Shown here: positions 8,072 through 16,244 of the stretch, in pieces
How positions within the stretch are numbered: position 1 is the stretch's first letter
How the letters are laid out: each line of letters begins with the position of its first letter
The notes under the pieces: model-generated
What the model was told of the DNA's origin: nothing
Seen by the model: only the letters and a program-made list of their open reading frames with translations
The model's database searches: none
NCBI RefSeq assembly: GCF_052115025.1
Contig: NZ_JBFRFW010000010.1
Coordinates: forward strand, 124,001 to 188,000
Reading direction: 5' to 3'
From: Bradyrhizobium_A sp052115025
GTDB lineage: Bacteria > Pseudomonadota > Alphaproteobacteria > Rhizobiales > Xanthobacteraceae
DNA: 64,000 nucleotides
Program-made: the position numbers and the translations under genes

Positions 8072-8287
8072 GTGCGTAGAACAAAGTTGGACAGCGGCGG
8101 CACGATCACTTTCCTTCTCGCGTTCGGCGCAGATCGGCAGAAGTGCCAGCTTGCGACGACTTTCAGCACGCAGAAGCAGGCCTTCAGCTATCTGCAGAAG
8201 AATCGAAGGGAGTTCGAGCGCATCGCGCGGGCGCGTCTTGCGTCAGGCGAGCTCCAAGACGGGATCGTCGTCTTGTCGATGCTTTAA
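8072..8287 (+). CDS. Hypothetical protein, 71 aa
   Basis: The GTG start at 8072 is supported by AGAAGGAG (8058-8065). The protein is basic and globular-looking (DSGGTITFLLAFGADRQKC, FSTQKQAFSYLQKNRREFER, IARARLASGELQDGIVVLSML). The late helix and C-terminal strand resemble short hypothetical proteins of Rhizobiales. No known catalytic motif is visible. An upstream in-frame TTG at 8039 lacks a ribosome site. Function unknown. Confidence 0.5.
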   Translation: MRRTKLDSGGTITFLLAFGADRQKCQLATTFSTQKQAFSYLQKNRREFERIARARLASGELQDGIVVLSML

Positions 8288-8332
8288 TCAGGACTGCAAG
8301 TTTGCCGGAGCCAGTTTGCTGATCAGAGTCGG

Positions 8333-8440
8333 TGACCTGCCCCCCGCGGATTAGGGCAGTATGAACTGGAGTTTTCCATTTATTGAGCCGCCCCCAAAAC
8401 CACAGCCTGTGCTGGAATTTTCCGGGGTTATAAGGCACGG
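8333..8440 (+). mobile_element. Possible insertion-sequence end remnant
   Basis: TGACCTGCCCCCC at 8333 and TTGAGCCGCCCCCAAAA at 8382-8398 resemble TGA-plus-C-run ends seen in some IS3-family elements. No transposase is left. The 17-mer recurs exactly at 30424-30440, again touching a broken gene. IS identity is inference from these short matches only. Confidence 0.35.
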
Positions 8441-8442
8441 GG

Positions 8443-8574
8443 TCCATCCCGCTCGGCCGGTATGGCCGCCCGGAAGAGCATGCGGATGTGGTCACGTTCC
8501 TGGCGAGCGTGCGGGCATCCTACATCACGGGCAGCGTTGTGCGCGTCGATGGCGGTCTCATCGCCAGCATTTGA
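8443..8574 (+). pseudogene. C-terminal fragment of a short-chain dehydrogenase/reductase
   Basis: This frame encodes 43 residues ending in a stop at 8572-8574. They read as the end of an SDR (FabG-like) enzyme: SIPLGRYGRPEEHADVV, FLASVRASYITGSVV, VDGGLIASI. The R-x-G-x-P-E-E and Y-I-T-G-x-x-x-x-V-D-G-G motifs are diagnostic. The Rossmann fold and catalytic Ser-Tyr-Lys part are missing, and the fragment begins right after the putative IS scar, so it is a truncated gene remnant with no expected function. Confidence 0.7.
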
Positions 8575-8623
8575 GGACGCCGCGCCAGGTCCGCGCCGTT
8601 GTCGAAAGCGGACCTGACATTGG

Positions 8624-9715
8624 TCACCAGGATGGCTCCCAGCCGAGGTTGGGAGCCACCCTTTCGACGAAGTCGGTCAACAGGCGGATGTTCTCGGACA
8701 GGCTGAAGGCGGGCGGCAGGAACAGAACGATCTCGTCCGCGGCGGCGAGGCCGGGATCGCCGAGGATCGCCTGGGTCACCTGGTCGGGCGTACCCTGGAA
8801 GACCGGAGAAATGCGACTGCCAGGCGGCTGGTTGGTCGGTGCGACCGGTTCAAGGGCCCCTTTGGGACGTGACGCGGCGACGCCTTGGGTCCGGCGCTCG
8901 AGGTCGTACGCGGCGTATTTTTCCCGCAGCTCGGTCGTCGTGCCGGTCAGGATCGAGGCGGCGACAGCGACCGGTGGCAGCGCCTGACCTTGTCTCTCGT
9001 GCCAGGTGGCGCGGAAGGCATCGATGCTGCGGGCCTGATACGCCCCGAAGGTCTCGTCCTCGGCGTGATCGTGCTGCACGGTGCCGGCGATCAGCCCGAT
9101 CCCGAGCTCGGCGGCCTGGACCGCGGATCCCAGACTGGATGATCCCTGCCGGATTCGCGCACGCAGGGTCGGGCTGTGCGGCGTCACGCGCAACTCGGTG
9201 CCCACCGGGGCGCCTTGCCCCGGTCCGGTGACGGTGTGCAGCGCCTCGCCGCGGATCGCGGCGAGGAAGCGTGCCTGGCGGCGTCGGGCTTCCGTGCGTG
9301 CATCGGTCCCGACGGTGCCGAACACCGCGTCGAACATGGCGTTCGCCCCCGTCGCGATCGCCAGCTCCAGCCGTCCGTCGATCAGCAGGTCAGTGGTGCC
9401 GGCCGCCTCGGCGAGCAGGATCGGGTCCTGGTAGCGCATCGGGATGACGGCCGATCCCAGCGTGATGTGGGTGGTGTGCTGGCCGGCGGCGGCGAAGAAC
9501 GGCAGCGGCGACGACAGATAGTGATCGAAGTGGCGCTGGTAGGCCCAGCCCGACTGGTAGCCCAGCCGCTCGGCGGCCTTGAACAGCGCGATGCCGTCGC
9601 GAAGTCCCCGCGCCGGTCCGACGTCGTCATGGAACGGCACGCGGGTGTTGAACCCGATCCGCCGCTTGACGCGGAACGGAGCCGCTGAGGTACCAGCTGG
9701 TGCGAGGATGGTCAC
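8624..9715 (-). CDS. LLM-class flavin-dependent oxidoreductase
   Basis: A 363-aa luciferase-like (bacterial luciferase family TIM barrel) protein. Recognisable parts are RRIGFNTRVPFHDD, AAERLGYQSGWAYQRHFDHY, ITLGSAVIPMRYQDPILLAEA and the GRLELAIATGANAMFDAVFG region near residue 130. It is the last gene of a minus-strand operon and its start overlaps the stop of the upstream ABC ATPase gene by four bases (ATGA), so translation is coupled. Members oxidise substrates such as sulfonates, sulfones, nitrilotriacetate or long alkanes using reduced FMN from a separate reductase. No reductase gene is in this operon. The transporter context suggests a peptide-like or organosulfur substrate; this is inference. 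Confidence 0.8.
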   Translation of the reverse strand: MTILAPAGTSAAPFRVKRRIGFNTRVPFHDDVGPARGLRDGIALFKAAERLGYQSGWAYQRHFDHYLSSPLPFFAAAGQHTTHITLGSAVIPMRYQDPILLAEAAGTTDLLIDGRLELAIATGANAMFDAVFGTVGTDARTEARRRQARFLAAIRGEALHTVTGPGQGAPVGTELRVTPHSPTLRARIRQGSSSLGSAVQAAELGIGLIAGTVQHDHAEDETFGAYQARSIDAFRATWHERQGQALPPVAVAASILTGTTTELREKYAAYDLERRTQGVAASRPKGALEPVAPTNQPPGSRISPVFQGTPDQVTQAILGDPGLAAADEIVLFLPPAFSLSENIRLLTDFVERVAPNLGWEPSW

Positions 9716-11439
9716 GCGTGTTCCGCCTGTTTGACGATGGATCGGGGACGCAGGCGCGGCACGTCGCGGTTCGCGACAGCCGCGGACGGGATCGCCGCCA
9801 GCAGCGATGCGGTGTAGGGATGCTGCGGGTTGCTGAAAATTTCGGCGACTGTCCCATGCTCGACGATGCGCCCGCGGTGCATCACCGAGACGGTGTGGGC
9901 GAGCTGGCGCACGAGGGCGAGGTCGTGGGACACGAAAACATATGTCAGGCCGAGATCGACCTGCAGCGACAGCAGCACCCGGACGATATCGGCCTGGACG
10001 CTGACGTCGAGCGCCGATGTCGGTTCGTCGAGCACGATGACATCCGGCTTGAGAACCAGTGACCGGGCGATGGCCACGCGCTGGCGTTGTCCGCCCGAGA
10101 GGGCTTGCGGCTTGCGCGCGAGCAGATGTTCGTCGAGCCCGACATTGGCAAGAGCCTCGCGCACGCGTGTGGTCCGCTCCGCCCGGGTCCCGATCTTGAA
10201 CCGATCCAGCGGCTCGCGCACCAGTTGCTCGACCTTCCAGGTCGGGTCGAGGGAGGTGAACGGATTCTGGTAGACGAATTGAAGATGACGTCGCGCTGCG
10301 CGCAGTGCGTCCTGCGAGCGACCGCTGATGGGCTCGCCGGCGACCGAGATGTCGCCAGAATCGGGGTCTTCGAGCCCGAGCAGCATGCGGATGGTCGTCG
10401 TCTTGCCCGAACCCGACTCGCCGACCAGCGCGTGGGTGGTGCCGGCCGGGACGGCGAACGACACATCGTCGACGGCCGTCAGTGGCTGGCCGTCGACCGT
10501 GAAGGTCTTGGTGACGGCGCTGACCTCGATCTTCGGCGCTGTGCCGGGATTGCTGCGGCGAAAGCCGGCGTCGCGCAGTTCGGCGTAACGATCCGGATTG
10601 AGTGCGGGAACGTCGGCGTGCAGCTTTCTGGCGTAGGCAGAGGCCGGTGACGAGAAGACAGAAGCCGTGCGGCCGGCCTCCTGGACGACGCCATTCCTCA
10701 GCACCACGAGTTCGTCCGCGCGCTCGGCCGCAATCGCCAGATCGTGTGTGACGAGCAGCAGGCTGATGTCGAGCTCTTGCTGCAACCGTGACAGCAGGTC
10801 GAGGATTCGCTTCTGGATCGTGACGTCGAGCGCGGAGGTCGGCTCGTCGGCGACCAGCAGCGCCGGCCGGGGCAGGACGGCGAGGCCGATCAACACCCGC
10901 TGCAGCATGCCGCCGGACAATTGGTGGGGATCGGAGTCATAGACACGGCGCGGGTTGTCGAGCCCGACCTGCGCGAACATGTCGAGGATGAGCTCGGTGC
11001 GGATGGCCTTGTCGGGTTCACCGAGGAGGGCGGCTGCCTCCTCCGCCTGGACGCCGATCGTCCGTACCGGATTGAGTGCGTTGCCGGGATCCTGCGGGAC
11101 GAAGCCGATGGCGCGTCCCCGCAGCGGCCGGAATTGCCGCTCGGACAGTCCCAGCACGTCCCGGCCATCGAAGGCGATGCGGCCGGTGGCGCGTCCTTCG
11201 CTGGGCAACAGCCGCAGCACCGCCCGGGCGATGGTGGATTTGCCCGAGCCGGACTCGCCGATGAGGGCGAGGCTGTCGCCGCGGCCGAGCGAGAATCCGA
11301 CATCGGTGACGACGGTGTTCGGCCCGTAGGCCACCGACAGGCGCTCGACCTGGAGCAGGGCGGTCGCCTTCTGTGCCGTCGACCGTGGAGCGCTGGCCGT
11401 GCGGATGAGAGAGGCGGTCAATCTGTCTTGCGGAGCCAT
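9712..11439 (-). CDS. ABC transporter ATP-binding protein, fused dual-ATPase (DppD-DppF type)
   Basis: A 575-aa protein with two complete nucleotide-binding domains in tandem. The first has Walker A GESGSGKST near residue 61, signature LSGGMLQRVLIGLA and Walker B LLVADEPTSALDV. The second has GESGSGKTT near the middle, LSGGQRQRVAIARS and VIVLDEPTSALDV. This is the fused arrangement of YejF/GsiA-like ATPases for oligopeptide-type importers. The start at 11439 overlaps the end of the upstream permease gene by 22 bp; earlier in-frame starts lie deep in that gene. Both sites look catalytically intact. It energises the two permeases encoded just upstream. Confidence 0.92.
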   Translation of the reverse strand: MAPQDRLTASLIRTASAPRSTAQKATALLQVERLSVAYGPNTVVTDVGFSLGRGDSLALIGESGSGKSTIARAVLRLLPSEGRATGRIAFDGRDVLGLSERQFRPLRGRAIGFVPQDPGNALNPVRTIGVQAEEAAALLGEPDKAIRTELILDMFAQVGLDNPRRVYDSDPHQLSGGMLQRVLIGLAVLPRPALLVADEPTSALDVTIQKRILDLLSRLQQELDISLLLVTHDLAIAAERADELVVLRNGVVQEAGRTASVFSSPASAYARKLHADVPALNPDRYAELRDAGFRRSNPGTAPKIEVSAVTKTFTVDGQPLTAVDDVSFAVPAGTTHALVGESGSGKTTTIRMLLGLEDPDSGDISVAGEPISGRSQDALRAARRHLQFVYQNPFTSLDPTWKVEQLVREPLDRFKIGTRAERTTRVREALANVGLDEHLLARKPQALSGGQRQRVAIARSLVLKPDVIVLDEPTSALDVSVQADIVRVLLSLQVDLGLTYVFVSHDLALVRQLAHTVSVMHRGRIVEHGTVAEIFSNPQHPYTASLLAAIPSAAVANRDVPRLRPRSIVKQAEHA

Positions 11440-12266
11440 CGGCTGATCCTGTTCACGGAAAGCACAGTCGCGATTGTCACGAAGGCGGGCGCATACACCA
11501 GCCACGGCCATTTGAGGTAGTCCTTGCCGATCGAGATCAGCAGGCCCCAATCCGAGGCGGGCGGCGGGTCGCCATAGCCGAGGAAGGCCAGGCTGGCGAT
11601 GACCAGGATCGACAGGCCGAATTGCAGCACCGTGAGCGAGAGCACGGAGCGCGATGCATTCGGCAGCACGTGGTGCAGCAGGATGTACCAGCGCGAGCCG
11701 CCCTGCAGGAAGGAGGCCTCGACGAAAGTGGCCTTCCGGATCTTGATGACTTCCGAGCGCATCACGCGGGCGAAGACGGCGATCGCGGATACGCCGGTCG
11801 CGATGGCGGTGTTGGTGGTGTCGAAACCCAGCGCCGTGACAATGATGACGGCGAGCAGGAAACTCGGAATCGCCAGCAGGATGTCGACGAGGCGCGCGAG
11901 CACGATGTCGACCCAGCCGCCAAGGAAGCCTGCCAGCAGCCCGATGAAGCCGCCGGCGACAACGCCGATGACCACGGCGATGAGCGCGCTCGTCACCGAA
12001 GAAGCCGTGCCATGAACGACGCGGGCGTAGAGATCGCGGCCGAGGTGGTCTGTGCCGAACCAGTGGGCGGTATTGGGGGCCAGCAGCTTTTCAGCGGGAA
12101 TGCCGTTGATCGGATCATGGCTGGTGAACAGGCCGGGGGCGAGCGACCAGGCGATTACCAGTGCGATCATCAAAAACGATAATACGACGGTTGGCGGCAT
12201 CCGCAGGGCGGCGAGCCGGCTGGTCACCGTGGCGCGCGGCGTGGAGGAGAGGGAGGTCATGGTCAT
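11418..12266 (-). CDS. ABC transporter permease, DppC-like
   Basis: A 282-aa inner-membrane protein of the dipeptide/oligopeptide permease group. The first membrane segment is TVVLSFLMIALVIAWSLAPG. The periplasmic loop carries NTAHWFGTDHLGRDLYARVV, a hallmark of DppC-type subunits. The EAA loop is seen as EASFLQGGSRWYILLHHVLP and the end contains SLAFLGYGDPPPASDWG. Five to six membrane helices are expected. It overlaps the DppB-like gene upstream (ATGA) and the ATPase gene downstream, indicating one translationally coupled operon. A second ATG lies two codons inside the first. Confidence 0.92.
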   Translation of the reverse strand: MTMTSLSSTPRATVTSRLAALRMPPTVVLSFLMIALVIAWSLAPGLFTSHDPINGIPAEKLLAPNTAHWFGTDHLGRDLYARVVHGTASSVTSALIAVVIGVVAGGFIGLLAGFLGGWVDIVLARLVDILLAIPSFLLAVIIVTALGFDTTNTAIATGVSAIAVFARVMRSEVIKIRKATFVEASFLQGGSRWYILLHHVLPNASRSVLSLTVLQFGLSILVIASLAFLGYGDPPPASDWGLLISIGKDYLKWPWLVYAPAFVTIATVLSVNRISRWLRKTD

Positions 12267-13276
12267 GGCGTCACCGCTCCGGGCGTGCCGGCGGTGGGTG
12301 TTGTGTCGGCTGCCGCTGGCAGGCGCCGGGCATCCCCCAACAGCTTCACGCGTGGGTCGAGCAGCGGGTAGGCTAGATCGGCGAGCAGGTTGACGAGCAC
12401 GAACACCACGGCAGCGAGCGATACGACCGCCTGCAGCACGGGCAGGTCCTGCGTGGCAGCCGAGCGCTGCACCAGGCTGCCGATGCCGGTGCGTCCGAAG
12501 ACGGTCTCGGTGATCAGCGAGCCACCGAGCAGTTCGCCGATGGTCAGCGCGATGACGCTGACGACCGGGAGCGACGACGGCTTGAGAAGGTGTCTGATGA
12601 AGAGACGGGTCTGTCCGAGGCCGCGGCTGCGGGCGACGGCGATATATTCCTGTCGCGACTCGTGGTCGAGATTGGCGATCAGGACCTCGGCGATCTGTGC
12701 GGAGATGGGGATGCCGAGCGCGATCGCCGCGAAGAACGTCGCCCAGGCGCTCTCGGGCTCGATCACGCGGAACAGGCCGAGCTGGAATCCGAAGGCGTGG
12801 ATCAGCACCAGCCCGATCACGAAGTTCGGCACCGACAGGAACAGCGACGGCAAGGCCCGCAGTACGCCCTGTCCCAGCCGCCGGGGCAGGAATTGCGTGC
12901 CGTAGGCGATCGCAACAGCGAGCAGCAGCGCCACGGCGAGGCCCGCAGACGCCAGGATCAAGGTCGAGGGCAGCACCTCGGCGATCAGCGTCGATACCGG
13001 CCGGGTCGATCGCATCGACAAGCCGAGGTCGCCGGTCACGAAGTGGGAGATGGAAGTCCCCAACTGGACCAGAAGTGGCTTGTCCAGGCCCTGGGCGGCA
13101 ATGATGGCCCTGATCTGATCCTCGGTGAAGCCGTTCTGCGGGTCGCGCAGGATATTGGTGATCGGATCGCCCGGCAGAATGCTGACGACGACGAACGTAA
13201 AGACGTACGTCAGCACAATGACGGCGATTGCCTGGGCGAGACGTTTGGCGGCATCCGCCAGATAGGCATTCTTCAT
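12263..13276 (-). CDS. ABC transporter permease, DppB-like
   Basis: A 337-aa inner-membrane permease. The N-terminus has a long hydrophobic helix (LAQAIAVIVLTYVFTFVVV) followed by SILPGDPITNILRD, typical of DppB subunits. TGDLGLSMRSTRPVSTLIAE is the usual family loop. The EAA motif is near VARSRGLGQTRLFIRHLLKP, and the end has GELLGGSLITETVFGRTGIG. It begins 41 bp after the solute-binding protein gene and its stop overlaps the next permease start. The C-terminal ~20 residues are Pro/Thr/Ala-rich and extend beyond the usual end. Confidence 0.92.
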   Translation of the reverse strand: MKNAYLADAAKRLAQAIAVIVLTYVFTFVVVSILPGDPITNILRDPQNGFTEDQIRAIIAAQGLDKPLLVQLGTSISHFVTGDLGLSMRSTRPVSTLIAEVLPSTLILASAGLAVALLLAVAIAYGTQFLPRRLGQGVLRALPSLFLSVPNFVIGLVLIHAFGFQLGLFRVIEPESAWATFFAAIALGIPISAQIAEVLIANLDHESRQEYIAVARSRGLGQTRLFIRHLLKPSSLPVVSVIALTIGELLGGSLITETVFGRTGIGSLVQRSAATQDLPVLQAVVSLAAVVFVLVNLLADLAYPLLDPRVKLLGDARRLPAAADTTPTAGTPGAVTP

Positions 13277-13317
13277 GCGCGGGGCCTCTTCACGCCGCCT
13301 TGGCAGGCCGCGGGCTC

Positions 13318-14964
13318 TCAGGTCTTCGTGGCCGTGTAGTAGCTGGCATAGGCGATGCCGTTGTAGGTCTCGCCCTTGAGCTTCGGCGACTGCACGTAAA
13401 TGCGCTGGACGATCTGCGTTCGCGGGATGAAGTAGCCCTGCGCGAGGACGTAGGTCTGCAATTCGTCGAGAAGCGGGGTGCGGATCTCGATCGAGCCGGC
13501 ACCGGCGATCCGGTCGCGCAGATCGTTGAGCGTCTTGTCGCTTTCACCGAGGGCGAACCAGTTTTCGCCATTGTTGGCATCGGTCAGGATGCTGGCCACG
13601 GTTCCGGCGTCGATGAAGCTGCGGGTCACCTCGTAGGCCGGCACGGCCGGACCACCGACGAGAACCTTCTGGCCGAACGTGACGACGTCATAGGCACGGA
13701 TGTCGACTTTCCAGCCGATCCGGCCGAGCTGCTGGGCGATGAGCTCGTCGACCGCCTTGGCGGTCGCGAGATAGGGGTTGGAGTAGAGCGTCAGCGACAG
13801 CGGCTTTCCGTCCCTGGTGCGGATGCCGCGGGGACCTTTGGTCCAGCCGGCCTCATCGAGAAGCTTTTCGGCCTTGCCGGGGTTATAGGCGAGCAGGTCG
13901 CTGTGGTCGGTTGCGCCGGGAACGTTGCTCTGGATGAAGGAGGTCGCGAGCTTCCAGTCCGGCGTGTAGACGGTATCGATGATCTCCTGACGATTGATCG
14001 CGGCCTGGAGCGCCTGGCGCACCCGGACGTCGTCGTATGGCGCGAGCTTGGTGTTGATCGCCCAGCCGTTGACGAAGCCGAGGTAGCGCGGCGTCGCGAC
14101 AGTGAAGCCGAGCTCCTTGAGAGACTTCAACTCCTGCGGCGACGGGCTGTAGGCGACGTCCGCCTGGCCGGATTGTACGGCCGAGACCCGCAGCGAAGGC
14201 TCGGACACCACCTTGTAGGTGATGGAATCGAGATGGGCCGGGCCGGTGTGGCCGACTGCGGCCGGACCCCAGTTGTAATCCCTGCGCTTCACCAGCTTGA
14301 CGAAGTCGCCCTCCTTCCACGACGCGACGAGGTAGGGATCGCTGCCCGAGACCTTGGCGAGGTCCGCCTGCTGCGGGGCGGGCAGGGCGATGGTTTTCGG
14401 CGAGATCAGGATCGAGCCGTGGTAGCCGAGCGTCGGGATGAAGCCCAGCGTCGGCGCTTTGAAGAACACCTTCACGGTGGCCGCGTCGGTCGCTTCGGCG
14501 CGGGCGTAGGTCTTGGGAAAGAGGCCGATCGGATTGATGCCTTCCTTGACGCGGCCGGCGTACCAGATGTCGAGGTTGGCGACGACCGCGGCCGCATCGA
14601 GTGGAGTGCCGTCGGAGAACGTCACGCCGCTCCTGAGATGAAGGGTGAACTCGGTCGCATCGGCGTTCTGCTCCCATTTTTCAGCGAGCCAGGGGCTGAC
14701 CTTGCCGTCGGCGTCGACATAGACGAGCTTGTCGGTGACATGGCCCCAGATATGGCCCTGGAAACTTGAAATTGCGCTGTTGTTGGGAATCCAGGTCGGC
14801 CCGAGCGAGTCGATGAGGAAGACAACGTCCCCGCCAGTCGGCCCGGAGAGCGGCTCGTTCGCCGTCAGGCCCGGGCGTGGCAGCGCGCTCGCCGCGGCCA
14901 GCGTGGCGGTCGCGGCCAGCAGGCGGCGGCGCGACAGCGATAGCGAAGAAAAGCGGTCGGTCAT
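13318..14964 (-). CDS. ABC transporter substrate-binding protein, family 5 (dipeptide/nickel type)
   Basis: A 548-aa periplasmic binding protein. It has a Tat-like signal peptide (SLSRRRLLAATATLAAASAL) and then the SBP family 5 lobes: LAEKWEQNADATEFTLHLRS, GVTFSDGTPLDAAAVVANLD, VRQALQAAINRQEIIDTVY. The family transports peptides, nickel, glycosides, opines and other bulky solutes, so the ligand is not readable. The start overlaps the stop of the upstream acyl-CoA-dehydrogenase-like gene (ATGA), which ties uptake to the oxidising enzymes in the same transcript. Confidence 0.9.
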   Translation of the reverse strand: MTDRFSSLSLSRRRLLAATATLAAASALPRPGLTANEPLSGPTGGDVVFLIDSLGPTWIPNNSAISSFQGHIWGHVTDKLVYVDADGKVSPWLAEKWEQNADATEFTLHLRSGVTFSDGTPLDAAAVVANLDIWYAGRVKEGINPIGLFPKTYARAEATDAATVKVFFKAPTLGFIPTLGYHGSILISPKTIALPAPQQADLAKVSGSDPYLVASWKEGDFVKLVKRRDYNWGPAAVGHTGPAHLDSITYKVVSEPSLRVSAVQSGQADVAYSPSPQELKSLKELGFTVATPRYLGFVNGWAINTKLAPYDDVRVRQALQAAINRQEIIDTVYTPDWKLATSFIQSNVPGATDHSDLLAYNPGKAEKLLDEAGWTKGPRGIRTRDGKPLSLTLYSNPYLATAKAVDELIAQQLGRIGWKVDIRAYDVVTFGQKVLVGGPAVPAYEVTRSFIDAGTVASILTDANNGENWFALGESDKTLNDLRDRIAGAGSIEIRTPLLDELQTYVLAQGYFIPRTQIVQRIYVQSPKLKGETYNGIAYASYYTATKT

Positions 14965-16244
14965 GAAGAGATCCTGAGGGTTCGGGGCGCGCCCTGCCGT
15001 TGCAGGGTGGATTGAGGGGGAGGGGCGAGGTCGCTTCCGTTCGGAACGGTTGCGAGGTGTGGGCTGTCGCGCAGTCCGGTCGCTGCGGCCGTGTCGCCAG
15101 GGCGCGCAAGAGCCGCCCGGCCGAGAATGGCAATCACGATGTCCTCCTGCGGCGCATGCACGAGCACCGACTGGATGTCGCGGAAGTGGCGTTCGAGGCT
15201 GCCGCCGCCGCTGAGGCCGGGATTGCCGAGCGCGCCGACGGCGATCTGGACCGCCTGCCGCAACTGGCGACCGGCGAGCACCCGGGCGCGCAGCAGCTTC
15301 TCGGGCTCGCCCTCGGCATGATCGACGGCGTCGAAGATCAGCTGACGTGCGCCGCCGACCAGGAGATCGATTTCGCCGGCGAGTGTGATGAAGCGTTCGG
15401 TGCGCGCGACGGGATAGCCGAGATTGGCGGGGACGCGATCCTCCGCGAAAGCGCGGAAGGCGTCCTGCGCCGCCTCGGCGACGCCGAGATAGATCGCCGT
15501 GAGGACCAGCGTGGCGGCCGCGTGGGCGCGATTGTCCTGCTGTGCCACATCCGCAGCCGTCAGGCCGATCACATCATCGCGGCCGACCTCCACCTCGCCG
15601 AATTCGACGTCGTGGGAGCCGGTGGCCCGCATGCCGAGGCTTTTCCAGTTCCTGACGATGCGGATGCCGGCGGCGGCGGCCGGCACCACGAAGGTGCCGA
15701 CACGCGGCGGGCTCTCGTCGGTGCTGGCCCAGACAAGAAAGTACGACAGACCCTCGCATCCGGTAACGAAACGCTTGGTGCCGCTGATCGACCAGCCGCG
15801 GGTGGTGCGGCGGGCGACAGTCTGCGGCAGACCGCCACGCGCCGGCGAGCCGAGTTCCGGTTCTCCCCGCGCCGCATTGAGGAGCACGGGTCCTTGCCTT
15901 CCTTCCGCGAGCACCCGGCGATAGAGCGCCTCGGGCCATTCGCCGCGCTGCGTCTGGTGGCGATGGCTGAAAAGCGTCATCAGGCTGATGAGTGCGACGG
16001 AGGGATCGCCGCGCCCGAGTGCGGCGGTGAGCCGGGCGAGATCTCCGAGCGGGATGTTCCGGCCGCCGTATCGTTCAGCGACCGTCAACTCGAGCAGTCC
16101 GGCCTGGTGGACGGCTTCGATGCCCTCACGCGGGAAGGCCGCGGTGGCATCCGCGGCCGGCGCCGCGGCGCCAAGCCTGGCCACGACGCTGGCCAGTTCG
16201 ATCCCCGCGACGACCGGTCCGTCCTGACGATGTTGGTCAGGCAT
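14961..16244 (-). CDS. Acyl-CoA dehydrogenase-like flavoprotein (SfnB/DszC type)
   Basis: A 427-aa protein with the acyl-CoA dehydrogenase fold in order: N-terminal helical domain (EGIEAVHQAGLLELTVAERY, GDLARLTAALGRGDPSVAL), beta domain (GWSISGTKRFVTGCEGLSYF, WKSLGMRATGSHDVEFGEVE) and C-terminal helical bundle ending GGGSLERHFRDIQSVLVHAP. The usual catalytic Glu context of true acyl-CoA dehydrogenases is not visible, and RDIQ...VHAP near the end is typical of the DszC/SfnB/NcnH monooxygenase branch. Such enzymes use reduced flavin to oxygenate sulfides, sulfones or amines. The ATG at 16244 overlaps the stop of the upstream LLM gene; a GTG at 16283 would add 13 residues. It is coupled to the binding-protein gene downstream. 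Confidence 0.8.
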   Translation of the reverse strand: MPDQHRQDGPVVAGIELASVVARLGAAAPAADATAAFPREGIEAVHQAGLLELTVAERYGGRNIPLGDLARLTAALGRGDPSVALISLMTLFSHRHQTQRGEWPEALYRRVLAEGRQGPVLLNAARGEPELGSPARGGLPQTVARRTTRGWSISGTKRFVTGCEGLSYFLVWASTDESPPRVGTFVVPAAAAGIRIVRNWKSLGMRATGSHDVEFGEVEVGRDDVIGLTAADVAQQDNRAHAAATLVLTAIYLGVAEAAQDAFRAFAEDRVPANLGYPVARTERFITLAGEIDLLVGGARQLIFDAVDHAEGEPEKLLRARVLAGRQLRQAVQIAVGALGNPGLSGGGSLERHFRDIQSVLVHAPQEDIVIAILGRAALARPGDTAAATGLRDSPHLATVPNGSDLAPPPQSTLQRQGAPRTLRISS